NCBI GenBank assembly: GCA_000467715.1
Contig: AJFK01000034.1
Location: forward strand, 39,593 to 103,592
Source of the DNA: Hysterium pulicare CBS 123377
Lineage: Eukaryota > Ascomycota > Dothideomycetes > Hysteriales > Hysteriaceae
Direction: 5' to 3'
DNA: 64,000 nucleotides
The translations under genes and the position numbers were made by a program. Positions 33,491-45,892 of this stretch are shown here, piece after piece; positions within the stretch are counted from its first letter, which is position 1, and each line of letters starts with the position of its first letter. A model generated the notes under the pieces. The model was not told the DNA's origin, searched no databases, and saw only the letters and a program-made list of their open reading frames with translations.

Positions 33491-35361
33491 ATGGACCGTG
33501 ACCAAATCCTCACCAGTCGAGAAATCGAAGCCCGAATCGCAGACGGCCAGACCATTGTCATCACAGAAGGAAGAGTTCTACGGCTTGATGGCTGGCTCGA
33601 TAAACACCCCGGAGGACGTCTGGCTGTCCTACATATGGTGGGAAGAGATGCTACTGACGAAATCAACGTGTAATTGCTCCACCTCACACCCACTCCGTTC
33701 ACACAACCCCATTTCCTTGGGGATTTTCTCCAAGGTAAGGCCTCGCACCACTACAATACTACTTCTTGTGGCTTGCGGAGTACTTCTAGTTGGATTGCAG
33801 AGTCAGAAGCTGACGATACAACCAATACAGATACCACTCCTCTAAGACTTTACGAATGATGGGGGCGTACCGAATCGGTCGGATAGTCGAGCCGTGGAAC
33901 AATTTCACACCACCAATAAGAGGCGGTGTCTTTTCTAAACTCGAAGACGGAGACACGCCCAGCTCTGACGACGATAGTCTCAGCATAGCATCGACTCTTC
34001 GCTCGTTCAATTCCAGCTCCACCAGCCTCGACACTCTGCAAGACGCCGACCCCAAAACATCAGCTCGACTTAGACCTTCTACATTCAGGAAATGGATGAA
34101 AGATGATGTTCACAAGGAGTTGCATATCGCAGAAGATGTTTGGAATACACCGCCAATGTGGATGACGGGGACTGAATCTATCGCCGACGTCTATACGGCT
34201 AAGGTGATTCAGAAGGAGATTGACGATGACACGCGAGGTTGTCCTTCTTTGGATGCTGCAACACAACGGAACATCACTTTGAAATTCCAAGCGTTGCATC
34301 AGCGGGTCAAAGACGACGGCTTCTACGAATGTCGATACCAAGAGTATGGGAAAGAGATCATCCGATACTCTATCCTATTTGCCATCTTCCTTGTCGCCCT
34401 AAGATACGAATGGTACATGACATCGGCGGCTTTCCTTGGCTTGTTCTGGCATCAAATCATGTTCACAGCTCATGATGCCGGTCACCGGGGCATCACCCAC
34501 AATTTCGTTGCCGATACATTGATTGGCATGTTTATTGCTGATTTTTGCTGCGGTCTTTCTATTGGATGGTGGAAGAGCAGTCACAATGTTCATCACCTTG
34601 TCACTAACTCCCCGGAGCATGATCCCGATATCCAAAATGTGCCTCTCTTCGCTACCTCGCCGGCGTTTTTCAAATCGATCCACTCGACTTACTACAATTT
34701 CACCTATGTGTGGGACGCGTTCGCCGACTTTGCCACGCGATATCAGAAGTACACATACTATCCCGTCATGGGAATTGCACGTTTCAATCTCTACCTCCTA
34801 TCATGGCTCCATCTTCTCTCCCGACGTTCAATGAATCTCGGTTCCGCTGCCTGGACTCGCCCGACAGAAATCTGCTTCATGCTTTGCTACTGGTTTATTT
34901 TTGGCTATTGCCTCCTCTGGCGGACTATCCCTACTTGGTCCCTCCGTGTCGCCTTCGTCTTGGTCTCTCATGTCATTACCTTCCCCCTCCACGTACAAAT
35001 TACCCTATCGCATTGGGGAATGCCAACGACAGACCTCGGGGAATCCGAATCCTTTTCGCAACGTCAGCTTCGCACCACTATGGATGTTGATTGTCCCGCC
35101 TGGCTAGACTTTATTCATGGCGGACTCCAATTCCAAGCCGTGCATCATCTTTTTCCGAGAGTACCCAGGCACAACCTGCGAAGATTGCAGACGTTGGTGA
35201 GGGAGTTCTGTGCCGAAACCAATATCCACTATAACATCTTGGGATTCGTGGCGGGCAATAAGCACGTCTTAGGAAGATTGGGCGAGGTCAGCAAGCAAGT
35301 GGAGATTTTGGTCGCCTGTCAGAAGTATATGGCCGAGACTGGCGAGAGCGGTTTACATTGA
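33491..35361 (+). CDS. Delta-8 sphingolipid desaturase with N-terminal cytochrome b5 domain, 569 aa
   Basis: Exons 33491-33669 and 33831-35361; the junction reads DEINV|YHSSKT. The cytochrome b5 domain is at the N-terminus, with heme-binding HPGG at residues 39-42 and a second ligand in YHS. The membrane desaturase domain carries three His boxes: HDAGH (about residue 274), HNVHH (about 310) and QAVHH (about 496), where Gln replaces the first His, a mark of front-end desaturases. Hydrophobic segments lie between the boxes. Fungal proteins of this layout insert a delta-8 double bond into the sphingoid base of glucosylceramide in the ER (known). Upstream in-frame Met codons exist, but the chosen start gives the standard family N-terminus. 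A fatty-acid front-end desaturase is the alternative, less likely. Confidence 0.9.
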
Positions 35362-36071
35362 CGAAGAGAGCGATAGAAGTTCTCGCGGCTACGTAGCCTC
35401 CTTTCTTTTGTGCATTAGATCTTTTATACTCGGTGCATTCCATGGCGCAACAGGAAGACACAGCTACAGATATAACTTCAGCTGTTTGGAGTATGCTTGG
35501 CTAGACAGTCTTACAGCGATGTTCATCTCTCACGAGAAATAATGAGAGCGTCAGAAGGCGGTGGTTGATGGAGCATCCCTCCTGTCCCAATGACGGGCAA
35601 GATTCCTGGATTTGGTTCATTGTTAGAATGTGAACAGCTTTAGAAAGAAAAAAAACATAGATTTCTTTGAACGATGTTTATAATCCAACGCTCCATAAAT
35701 AAGCCAGTCGTGTCCCAGTGATGGTGTTGGAATCGCGAAATTACGTCGGTCAGGCGTTACAGTTTGACGAGAAGTGAACACTAAATGGGATTGTTCAAGA
35801 AGTTGATCGGAACGCAGCCCACTTAAGACCTTGTTGGACTATCTCACCAAACATGCGTATTACTCCATGATGATTAGCACCAACGCCTTTGCGTAGTGGT
35901 GACCGTAAGATAGATTCAAAATGACATGAGAAGACATTGGTTCTATGGTAGAACATCGTCACATTCGTCGAAACCCACGAACCTCAGAGCTTAGCGCACC
36001 CAACACTCAGAATTTATTAGAAAACTTAAGAGCATCTAACGCAGTCTCCTAGATACTCGCTCTTCACTCAA
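35362..36071. other. Intergenic region
   Basis: The 3' flank of the desaturase gene; no coding or RNA feature recognised. Confidence 0.45.
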
Positions 36072-36557
36072 ATGTCGATATATCTAGATTGCCGCTTCAG
36101 CACCAGCATCAGACGTCAACGCCAAATGGCCTTGAAACCGCAACTCAACACCGCGTCAAAGCGAGAAGAAGAACAAGGCCAACAACACAAACTTCGTCCC
36201 CATCCTCAACCTCAGCATAACACCCCACCCGGCCGCTTCTTCGACCCCACGATGCCGCTTCTCGGCAGCAGCGACAGCGACAGCAGCCAGTACGATACCG
36301 ACGACGACGACACTCACTCCGTCTCAATATCCACGAGTCCAGTTCAAAGCGGGCGGACCGATCTCCTGCGCGCGACTTCCCGAGTGCTGATGACTTGGAT
36401 TCTTTGCCATTATACTGCGAATGTGGTGGTGGAGTTTGTGAGGGCTGGATGGGGGCTTTGGGTGCTGGGTTTGGTGAGTTTGGGGGTTCTGGGGTGGATT
36501 ATGGATGAGGAGGTGGATGAGGAGGTGGATGAGGAGGTGGAAGTGGAGGAGGAGTAG
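36072..36557 (+). CDS. Small hypothetical membrane protein with acidic tandem repeat, up to 161 aa
   Basis: Open frame with alternative start at 36126 (MALKPQLN). Residues about 25-60 are Gln/His/Pro-rich, followed by an acidic-Ser run (SSDSDSSQYDTDDDD), a hydrophobic stretch (about 100-142, VLMTWILCHYTANVVVEF and GLWVLGLVSLGVLGWIM) compatible with one or two membrane helices, and a C-terminus made of DEEV repeats encoded by a 12-bp tandem repeat (36504-36539). I do not recognise a family. The regular TM plus acidic tail arrangement favours a real gene, but low-complexity DNA can produce such frames by chance. Confidence 0.4.
   Translation: MSIYLDCRFSTSIRRQRQMALKPQLNTASKREEEQGQQHKLRPHPQPQHNTPPGRFFDPTMPLLGSSDSDSSQYDTDDDDTHSVSISTSPVQSGRTDLLRATSRVLMTWILCHYTANVVVEFVRAGWGLWVLGLVSLGVLGWIMDEEVDEEVDEEVEVEEE
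36504..36539 (+). repeat. 12-bp tandem repeat (three units) coding DEEV
   Basis: Three perfect copies of a unit of the form GATGAGGAGGTG at the end of the small hypothetical frame. Such minisatellites vary in copy number between strains. Confidence 0.75.
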
Positions 36558-37094
36558 TTTGGAGTCGGGGTTGGGGTTTGGGTGATTATGGATGGGGGAA
36601 TGGAAGGGGGTGGATCAAGTAAGGATTAACGGGAAGACAAGCGATAAGAATGCAAGAAAGATATATTGGAATCATGTATGGCTGCTTTCGCTGGATTAAG
36701 AGACAAAGCTTGTCCTACTTTCGCCAAAAAAGATAAAAAGATATATATCAGACCGTTCAGACCTCGTAGTATTCACATATGATGCCGGTTATTACGCATC
36801 GTAGCCTTGGTGGATTTTGCTCGGATTCAGGGGTGCTTCCGCTGCGCGAGAGCCTTGTGGTATAGTTAGCAGGATCAGTTGCTTCCGGGCCAAATTAGAT
36901 TGCCCATCATTCCAGCATTTTAGCGAGGTGGAAGAGGTGTGCAGTGTTGGGGATTTGATGGAGGTCTTGAGCTTGGACCTCGAAGTCAAGTCCCCGCGCC
37001 AAGATTTCGGCACGTGATAGGACCCTGGACTAAAAATTAATTTTCCACACCGACAGAAGTCCTTCGCTACCCACCCTCACCGAGCCACTGTTTT
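36558..37094. other. Intergenic region
   Basis: Promoter region of the TMA23-like gene; no other feature seen. Confidence 0.4.
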
Positions 37095-39449
37095 ATGGAC
37101 GCTTCTGCCATCCTCAAGGAACACGGCTGGCGTGGCCAAGGACATTCACTCGACCACACCGGGCGCGGCATTGTGAAGCCATTGCTCATCTCCAACAAGC
37201 AGGACCTGCTGGGCTTGGGCAAGAAGAAGCCAGCGCACAACGTCAGCGATCAATGGTGGATGAGAGCTTTTGATGAGAGTTTAAAGGAACTTGGAACCGG
37301 GCAGAAGGTAAGAATCCTCTTTTCTCGTCACTGTATGCCACCTTGGCTGCAAGAGGACGCTGGCTAATTCATTTCCTTTATAGACAACACTTAGTCAAGT
37401 TCGAGAGTCTGGAATCACTCGAGGCGGCTTATACGGATTTTTCGTCAAAGGCGAAGGATTGACCGGAACAATCACAAGCGCGGAAGAAAGCTCAGCGGCG
37501 GAGGCCTCCAACGCTTCCATCCCATCCTCCAGATCAAGCACCCCTCCTACATCTCCTTCCGAAAGCTCAGAAGACATGTCTGACGATACCGAAACCATCG
37601 CGGCTCCAGCGGTTCAGCCTGTCAATGGTGAAGCCAAATCGAACAAACGCAAACGTGAAAAGGAATCTGCTGCCCAGATACGAAAACGCAGAAAGGATGA
37701 GAGAGCGGTAAAAGCCGAACAGAAAGCCCTTGAGAAACGAGAGGAGGCTATCGCAAATGGAACCTACGATGCGAGTATTGAAGAAGCCAAGGCGATAATT
37801 GCCGAAATCAATCACCAAGTGAATGTTGAGACCAAATATGCTGCGAAGCGTGGAGAATATGGACCAGTTCTAGTGCATCCTTCCAAAATCAAAGCGCATG
37901 GAAGCATTGGGAGTGAGGTAAGTCAGTTTACTCACACGGTTGAATTTCGTTATTATCTCATCCTTCCCAATGCACGTTAAAATACACCAGCATTACCGGA
38001 GGGACCGCGAAAGAAGAGAAGAGACTTGCGCCTTTCGCTGAACTCAAACTGTTGACCTACTCCGAAGCGACATGTCCCAGCGCCTTGACCATACAAGACA
38101 CACCCTTGTGATTGCATTCTGAGACCTATTGACATCGTTACTAACTCGGAGTCTAGAATTATATTGAGGATCCAGATAGGCCAGGAAAGAAACTCACATA
38201 TAAGGCGGCTAAAATAGCCCGTGAAAAGAAAATGCGGGATGCCAAACGAGCTCTCAAAGCCCAGAAGATTGCGGAGGCGCAAGCTCGAGGAGAACTTCCT
38301 AACCCTGACAATCTTGCGCCTGAGGATTTCATCGAGCGATACGACAAGCTCAGAAAAGCACGAGAGAAGGCGGACAGACGGGAGAAGATTGCGCAAAAAG
38401 AAGCCAAGATCCAAGAGAAACAGAAGAAGAAGCAGGCAGTAAAGGAGGCAAAGAAGATCCGCCGCATAGAGAAACAGGAGAATAGAAAGAAATTCGTAGA
38501 GGTGAAGAGGAAGGAGGAGGAGTTGATTAGGAAACTCCAAAACGCTGACGAAGGCTTTGCGGCCAATCAAGACTTGATCAAATTCGGGCCTGAGATTACT
38601 GGAAAGAAACTTAAGAATGTTCCTGGATTCGGCCTTTTAGAGAAGTATCCTTCGAAAAGAGAAAAGAGGGAGCGTAGGGAGGCTCTCAAGGCCCAGGAAG
38701 CCGGTTTGTCTGTTGAAGAGTACCGAGCCAAGGTCGAAAGGGAGAAGAAGCTGAAGGAGGTTAAAGCCAAGGAGGACACGCTCACGTATGAAGAAAGGCA
38801 AAAGTATGCCGAGAGGGCAGCGCTGAAAGGGCAGTCATTGGAAGATTACATTGCCCGCCGTATGGAAAAGAAGGAAGTCAAGATAGCCGAAAAGAAAGCC
38901 AAGGACAAAGCCAAAAAGGAGGAGGAGCAAGCCATTGGCTTCGTCATCGACACCGATGGCAATAAAAACCTCCTTGTTCGAGCTACCGCCTACGTCGACG
39001 AGGAAAAGAAACCCGTTACAGACCCCAAGGCTCCGCTCCCCCTCGATCCAGCCATCTGGGAAGGCCGCCCCGTCAAATCCCTCACCAAACCCGAACGCAA
39101 AGCACGCCTTGAATGGATGCGCGAGCGACGCCGCAAACGCAAAGAAGAGCGTGGTCTCTCAGGCGCTAGCAAAGGCGAAAAAGGCAAGACGCGTGCGGCG
39201 CGCAAAATGGACAAGCAGCGTATGCTCACGAAAAAGATCCTCCAGGATGATGGCAAGGTTGGTAAAGCTTCGAAACAGGATATTGAGGGTGCGAGACGTA
39301 AGGCGAAGAAGATCATGAAGGAGGAGAAGAAGGTTCGGAAAGGGAAGGTGGATAAGTTGAAGGGGAATAAGAAGGGGAGACATAGGGCTAGTGAGAATGC
39401 GAAGGCGAAGATGTCGGGGGCGAATAGGATTAGTATGGGCTCCGTGTAG
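37095..39449 (+). CDS. G-patch nucleolar protein, TMA23/GPATCH4-like, 679 aa
   Basis: Exons 37095-37307, 37384-37917 and 38157-39449; all phase 0. The N-terminus LKEHGWRGQGHSLDHTGRG is a degenerate G-patch, followed by KPLLISNKQDLLGLGKKK and DQWWMRAFDESLKELG, the combination seen in yeast Tma23 and animal GPATCH4. The remainder is Lys/Glu/Arg-rich with long predicted coiled-coil helices (residues about 190-480) and many basic clusters (KRKREKE, RKRRKDE, RRKRKEE), as in nucleolar assembly factors. Family members act in ribosome biogenesis, and G-patches generally stimulate DEAH helicases. The filamentous-fungal version is much longer than yeast Tma23 (about 210 aa) because of the basic C-terminal extension. 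Orthology to TMA23 rests on the first 75 residues. Confidence 0.78.
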
Positions 39450-39857
39450 AGGACTGAAGGGTTGTCGAAGGTTTGACGAGCAGTATGGGTGTGTGGCGGC
39501 GCGAATGTATGTCTGTGAGGTGTGGAGGGATAAGAATGCAAACAGTCTTCGGGGGTTATTAGCTGAGAGATCGAAGTGTGCTTGGTCTGGCGGATCATTT
39601 GTCGTAGGTCCAGAGGGGCGGATGTTAAGAAAACCCATTTTCCCATTTTCAGATTTAGCGTAACATGGTATTCTCTTGCACGCCTCATCCATTGCTCTCC
39701 ATAGCTGCAAAAGTAAAAAAGAATCCAAAGGTCTTGTTATCATATCATTACCAATATATCCCTCAAAAAAGGTCCCTCTTGCTGCCCTCTAAACTCTAAG
39801 AAAGTTATTATATATATATTCTTTCATCTCCACTCACGTCCATGCCCAATATCAAAC
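39450..39857. other. Short convergent intergenic region
   Basis: 408 bp between the stops of the TMA23-like gene (plus) and THG1 (minus). Nothing recognised beyond AT-rich 3' flank sequence. Confidence 0.4.
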
Positions 39858-42232
39858 CTACCCAACCCTCCCACTCAAAATCCAAGGCCTCCTCTCCCAA
39901 AACTCATCCCGTATAATATCCACATGCTCAACCACAATCCTCGCTTTATTCCTCTTTTTCCTCTCCCTCTCGGCCGCTGTCCTCGATAATGGCGGACCAC
40001 CTTCTCCTGCACCTCTGCCACCATTCCCGTTTCCACCCCCAAAGCCCCCGTTACCCCCTCCTTCATTGCCAGCGCCCCCATTCCCGATACTCCAGACACG
40101 AGCGGACCTCGTCTCGATACGTGGGGGATGGTTTTGCGCCTGATTGACACCCTTCCCACTCCCACTAAGCGTTCTACTTCGACTATGGGAGATGGAGGAT
40201 TTACTCTGCATCTGACTTTCCGCTGACGATATTGCAGTCTCGGGCGCAGTAAGGGACTCATCACCCTGCAATTGCGCTTTCGCCTTTCCCTTATCTTTAT
40301 CTTTATCTTTGTCTTCTTCTTTATGGCTGTCTGCACTCCTCGTCCGACCTAGACTCGGTAAGGGCGGACTACCCTCCGCATCTGCTTTCGCTTTGCCCTT
40401 TAGATTGTGCAGGGATTGAGATACGGGGAGGGACATTTTGCGCGGTGGGGCGTTGAAGGGGATTGATGAGATGCGGAGGGGGATTTGAGGGAAGTTTGTG
40501 TCGTGGGAGTGTGAGTAGCTATGCTTCCTACCCGAACCTGAAGAGCCAGCAACAGTCGAAGTTGAAGGTCGGTGGGTTTCGGCAGCCGGAGATGGTTGTT
40601 GCGTGTGTGATTGCGAGGACGAGAGTTTGGGCTTCGACGGCTTGGGTTTTGGTTGCGGCGGCGCGGAGATGGTGTCTATGGAGCCGATTTGCGGGAACGA
40701 GGTTGGGGGGAAGGTCGTTTGTTTGGGAGCTGGGGTTGAGGCGGCGCTGTCGAAGAAGGAGGTTGGGGATGTGTCGGGTTCGATCATGGAGGTTATGGGG
40801 GGGAAGGCGGGGGGGCTTGAGATTGTGGAGTTGGATTTTTGATGCTGTTTATGGCGTTGAGAGGAGGTGCGCGGGGGAGTGGTTGGAGATGGGAGGGGGG
40901 AGTGAATTGTGAGCTATTCGTGCCATTAGCGAATTGTGCTGTGTCGAAGCATTTGCATTGTGGCTGTCGGAGGCTTGGGTTTGGTACCTACATCTCGATA
41001 TAATACACTCCCCTTCTTGTATAGTTCGGGCTCGTTGTTGTAATTTATACCGAAACGTGAATAGAGGATCTCGTTCTTGTCCGACGATACAGTACCCTTG
41101 AGTTCTTCCTCAGCGGCGCGAGCTTCCATACCACCCTTCTGCACCATGGCCCAAAATGTCGTGTTGTAGAGGTTGTTGATATGGCCTGAGAAGTGTTAGA
41201 GACTGCCGGCCGAGAATGTCTAGGTAGAATGGAAATAAAGAAGACGAAGTCTATAGGGACGCAGGAAAATGAAACGAGACTGTAGGGCTTAAAAGATATT
41301 CGCTGGACGGATACGTACAGTCAACTTGACGCCAACTCATGTAATCTCTTAAGTTCTGGATACTGGGATATATGACGGCGCGGCCGTCAAAAGATGGCAA
41401 CGGAGACGAGAGAAGTGAGTCCGGAAAATAGCTAGGCCAGAGAAATGTGTAGTAGGCTGTAAAGGTAGAAACGACGGTTGTTGTTAATTTGCTTCAGATG
41501 TGTCAGCGAAGCACCATGTCCTGGTTCGGCGCCATGAACGGATGAGCACCATACCTCTCCCGTCGTTCAAATAGTGTGCAATCTTTATGGAAGACGAAAC
41601 TATCTTCGTTAGCATCATTACTTTTTTGACCGGAGTATTTCTTTAACACAGCCTCGCTAAGCAGAGAAGAACTTTCATCTTTGAGAACCGTATCACAGTG
41701 ATTGACATACCTGAACTCATCGCTGACACCAAATGCAAGCACCAAATCAGGCAGTTCCCTCATCACCCCTTCCGCAGCGGCATTCATGAGGTCTAGTGCT
41801 CGGCGATCATTTGGTTTCTTGAACTTATGTTTCGCTGTGAACCTGGGGGAAGCAAGAACTTAGTGTCGTGATTAATATTCATATTCCTTCTGCACAGATC
41901 CGAGAATAGAAATTGGGGCTGAAAGTTGCGCTGATCTTGGCTGAAGATAGAAAGGACGGGCATTTCGAGACGAGAGTAGCATGAAATCCGGAACGAGATA
42001 GGAGAAAAGCAGGAAATGAAAGCATCAACAATATCGCGAATACGTTCATAAAGGAATCAAATTTACTTTGAAAACCCTCGTCCATCTATCCGCACGACAA
42101 TCCAGGTATTGGGTAGCAAGACATCGGGCTGCTCGAAACCGCGAACATATTCGTATCTAAAACTTCCATTAGCCCTCTAGCGTCGCACTTTAGAACGTCA
42201 AAAGAAAAACTATAATACCTCGAATTCGCCAT
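39858..42232 (-). CDS. THG1: tRNA(His) guanylyltransferase THG1 with very long disordered insertion, 567 aa
   Basis: Exons on the minus strand: 42232-42219, 42156-42067, 41842-41711, 41599-41555, 41491-41319, 41185-40992 and 40913-39858; every junction keeps phase. Residues 1-216 are the Thg1 core: [24 protein letters not shown] (metal-binding Asp), [19 protein letters not shown] (second catalytic Asp), [55 protein letters not shown]. The enzyme adds G(-1) to the 5' end of tRNA-His and is essential in yeast. The last exon encodes about 318 low-complexity residues (Ser/Pro, a KDKDKDKDK run, Gly/Asn-rich), then the family's normal C-terminal tail [20 protein letters not shown]. Known Thg1 proteins are about 240-300 aa, so the insertion doubles the protein. 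The final 3' splice site at 40914 is the least certain point. Confidence 0.85.
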
Positions 42233-42670
42233 AGGGCTGTCTTCCCGTCGAAACGAAGGATGATCCTCACAGATGGTGTAACGTTGGGTTATCAAGAGGT
42301 TGCGAGTGAGATTCGACGGCTTGAGCTAAGTCACGGGGGGTTCCCGCGGTTTAAAGGGGACAAAGAGTTTCAGCCATACCACTTATGCACTACTATCACA
42401 TTTTGGCTTTCATTTCATGCACTAGGCTCAATTGAAGTGCGAACACTTAGAGGGATATCATTATGTCCTACTTCGGCATCGCTATTCGTGATGCGAGTAG
42501 AGGGCTTAATCAAAGCTTGCCCAAGGTATCCCAGACCAAAACGCCAATTTATGCAACCCAGAACGCCTTACCGTCTATATTACAACCAGAAATTAATTCC
42601 AAAATGCTAGTAACGCTCAAATCGTTTGCTCAAGAGTGATCAGCTTATTTTTGTGGTGATCTAGTTTGCC
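42233..42670. other. Intergenic region, THG1 promoter
   Basis: 438 bp between the THG1 start and the PAH1 stop, both genes on the minus strand. No other feature recognised. Confidence 0.4.
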
Positions 42671-45146
42671 TTATGCCTTTTGCTCGATACTCTGACCTTC
42701 ATTCCGCTTCTCGATGGATGACCCTAATTCAGGTGAGAGTAATATCGAATCCTCCTTCCCTTGAGACTCCGATGTTGATTCCTTGGCCAAATCCAGTGCG
42801 TCGAAACTTTCATTCGCGGAATCGAGTCCGCGCGTCTCATCTGTGGGGGTCTGTCCTTCATCATCTTCCTCATCAGTCGTGCCCTCTTCCTCCATCTCCT
42901 CCTCATCAAGTTCTTCGTCGTCCAAGTACTGCGAGTCCTCCAGATTACCACTCTCCAAACTCTCCATAATCGAATCGCCCAACTCGCCGGTTTCGTCAAT
43001 TGAGTCGCGTGACATGTAGCTAGCTTCCAAGTCTTCACCTATTTCAGACCGTTCGTCTTCGCTTTGCAGACTGCCAGCTTCCGTCTCATCGTCGTCGTCT
43101 TCGCTGTCCGTGAAATCCTCAATCTCCATAGGTCTTTCACGCCAATAGTTGAAATCGGTGAACTCCTCACCACCATTCGGAACTAATAGACCGACAGGAG
43201 GGAAGAAATGATCCACTATCTCGCGCATGTTTGCATAGCCAGTCTTGTACTTGTTTAAAGAGAGAAGGTCCAGACTAACTTCTGCATTAGAATTGATGGT
43301 GAAGATCCTGGTCGATGGAATATTAACGGAGCGATAGCTCAGAGCATCCGTGAGTCTGTTCCCGAAGCCTGCGTAAAATGGTGTCTGCCCTGGTGGTTTG
43401 CCGAAGAGGTTCATAATGTCTCGAAGACATGCCATTTTGAACACCTCAGGTTTACGAAGGTAGATTTCTCGGCGCAACGCAGCGATTGTACGATCCGGAC
43501 TCATAATAACAGGTCCCTTCGGAAGGCGATATCCGTCCTGTACGACCCCATTGAGGTAAGCTCTTGTAGTGTCAGCCTGTCCTACCGAGCGGCTTGTCAA
43601 ATAAAAGATATTGTATCCATTACTGACAATGTCAGTATAAAGCTTTGCAACACCTAAATGAGTCCAGTCACGCCCTATCATGTTAAGTACATGGCCAAGC
43701 GCATCAGACTTTGTAATTGTTCCGTCGATGTCGGATATTACGATAGGGACATCGTGCTTCCAGTAGAACATATAAGCCGAACATGTTGCGCGATTGACGC
43801 TGAAGCTCATCGAATTCGCGCCCGGCTTCAGATCTAGGGATTTCAGCTGGTCACTGGTCAACCTGAGGGTCTTGGCGTAATTCCGACTCTGTTCCAGAGT
43901 TGGCTGGGGAGACTTAGGTGGTGTGGAGAGTGCAACAGCGCTATCAGAGTCTCTTCGCAAGTGAGACGAGACATAATCAGTTGTCGAATCGCTCTGTGCA
44001 TCGTCACTATGGTATCCCGGATCCGAAAGCGCATCGACGGATTGCATGGCGCCTTCGTTTAGCACGTTCATAGCAACCTTTTGCCCTGCTGCTTGCTTGG
44101 CCTCTTCGCTGCTGTAGATCCAAAGGTTACCTTTTTCGTCTGCCCCGATCAGTGCTCCAATGTCGTAATTGCCCTCCAACTCGTCCGCAAGTATCTTCCG
44201 CGCAACGATTTCGGCACGTAGAGCTTCATCTTCGCTACTCTTGTAACCAGTCATATCCAACATCAAGTCGCCCCTTTCGGTTACCTGCGTAGGTATATTG
44301 GAACCCCAGAGTTTCTTAGACAAGTTGATGGCTCGAGTCATCGCCTCTTCCTGCGAGACTGCTGGCGGGCTTGTAGAGCGCTGGGTAGTATTCCAGGCCG
44401 TTGCTGTCTGTTTACTAACCTGCAAAGGGCCACTTTCCTTTGCGTCAAAAGATCTCGACATCTCGGCCCTTGCGGATGGTAAAATATCGTCGGTCACGGA
44501 ACGTTCTAATCGTATCCCCGACCAATCGCCGGATTTTGCTTTGGTTTGCCTATCATTCGATTCTGGATACAGCAACCCATCCTCATCAAAAGAAGGTATT
44601 GACATCGACTGTCTTCCTCTTCGTCGCGGTTGACTGGTGTCCGCACTGAGATCTAAAGGTTCAAGTTCGGAGAGTTCGGAGAGTTCGCGGTTTAAAGGAG
44701 GTTCTACCGGCTTTGCCTCCGGACTGGCCGCGGGAGAAACTAGAGGAGAGGTCTGGAGGCCTTCGGGGATTTGAGCTGTCGTCTCGAAGACAAAAAATGC
44801 TTCTCCTCCTTCACCTAACTTCATTGCGAAATCCTGTTTAGAATTGTTGACCTTGAACTCGACCTAGCGTATGATTAGACACCATAATGGAGAGAAGGGC
44901 AATCATAGGACCAACCTTTTTCTCCGACGGTCGGAGTAATGAAAATTTACCGAACCGCACATGGAAGGGCGAACATGCCAATGATCCTATACAGAAACTC
45001 AGCAAGACTGCTGCAAGGTTATGCTCAATGTTCATACCATCTTCTTGCTCTACGACAATGACGTCGACAGCACCGCTCAACGTCGCAGGATTTATGGAGT
45101 TCCAAGTCTTCGAGACTGAGCCAGATATCGACCGCACGTATTGCAT
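42671..45146 (-). CDS. PAH1: Lipin-type phosphatidate phosphatase PAH1 (Ned1/Smp2), 790 aa
   Basis: Exons on the minus strand: 45146-45038, 44986-44916 and 44863-42671. The N-LIP domain is clear: MQYVRSISGSVSKTWNSINP, LSGAVDVIVVEQEDG, SLACSPFHVRFGKFSLLRP, then KLGEGGEAFFVFET. The catalytic haloacid-dehalogenase motif DIDGT (DxDxT) is near residue 438 within PIVISDIDGTITKSDALGH, followed by C-LIP elements HLGVAKLYTDIVSNGYN and YLTSR. The last 200 residues are Asp/Glu/Ser-rich, as usual in fungi. The enzyme converts phosphatidate to diacylglycerol at the nuclear/ER membrane for triacylglycerol synthesis and controls phospholipid gene expression and nuclear shape; it is regulated by phosphorylation in yeast. 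Many SP/TP sites are visible. Divergent from the FN3 protein gene. Confidence 0.95.
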
Positions 45147-45892
45147 TTCCCCTTTCTAGTATCTATCGTTGTTGTGTGCAGTTGAGTTCGCAACAAGACC
45201 GGGCGTATTATCCGCTACTGATGTGCGGTGAGGGTCAGAGGTAGACTGAGGGTTGGTATGGATTGTGCGGAGCTTAAATTATGATGTCCAGCCTGGAGAC
45301 ACCGACGAGTTGATAAAGGTACAGCTTGTCGAAAGGGAGCATTAAATGTGGTAAAGAGAGGCGGTTATAGTCAAGGAATGGAGGTTGAGGTGGGCTGGGG
45401 TGATTCAATGCGATGCTGTCACCGAGCAATCACGGGGTCCCGGTCATGGGTGCTGGACCGGCGGAAAGCGGAACGAATTGGGCGCAAGAAGACGAAACGA
45501 AACGGATTGTGGTGGAACAGGAGAATCTAATAAGACAAGCAAATGCTGGTGGAGTGAATGTCGTTTGGGAGACAGCTGCTCAACCATAGAACAAGCACTT
45601 CCAGCCATGGCGCCAAGGTCCGTGGTCGTTTGTCGTTTGTCGTTTTTGGTTTCGTCGGTCCGAGTCGGTTCATGCAGTCGCGGGAGAAGGCTGTGAAAGC
45701 CCCCAAGCACCGCCAACCCATGCCGCTCCTCCACCATCCTCCCGCGCCACCACCTCTCGTGCCAGCCGCCGTCGCCGTGTCAACTTGTTATTCCGCTGTT
45801 CGGACCATGAGTGGGTCTGAAGGACTGCGACGCCCATGTTCTCAGATCCTCAATCAGCTTTGTATTGGCATCCAGATGTCGCACACTACAAT
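45147..45892. other. Divergent promoter region, 746 bp
   Basis: It lies between PAH1 (minus) and the FN3 coiled-coil gene (plus). It includes a GTTTGTC direct repeat near 45628-45642. No other element recognised. Confidence 0.4.

Noticed and set aside
39858-40787. Stand-alone 309-aa low-complexity gene starting at the Met at 40787
   Set aside because: Its last 30 residues are the conserved THG1 tail, and the frame is continuous and in phase with the THG1 core exons upstream.
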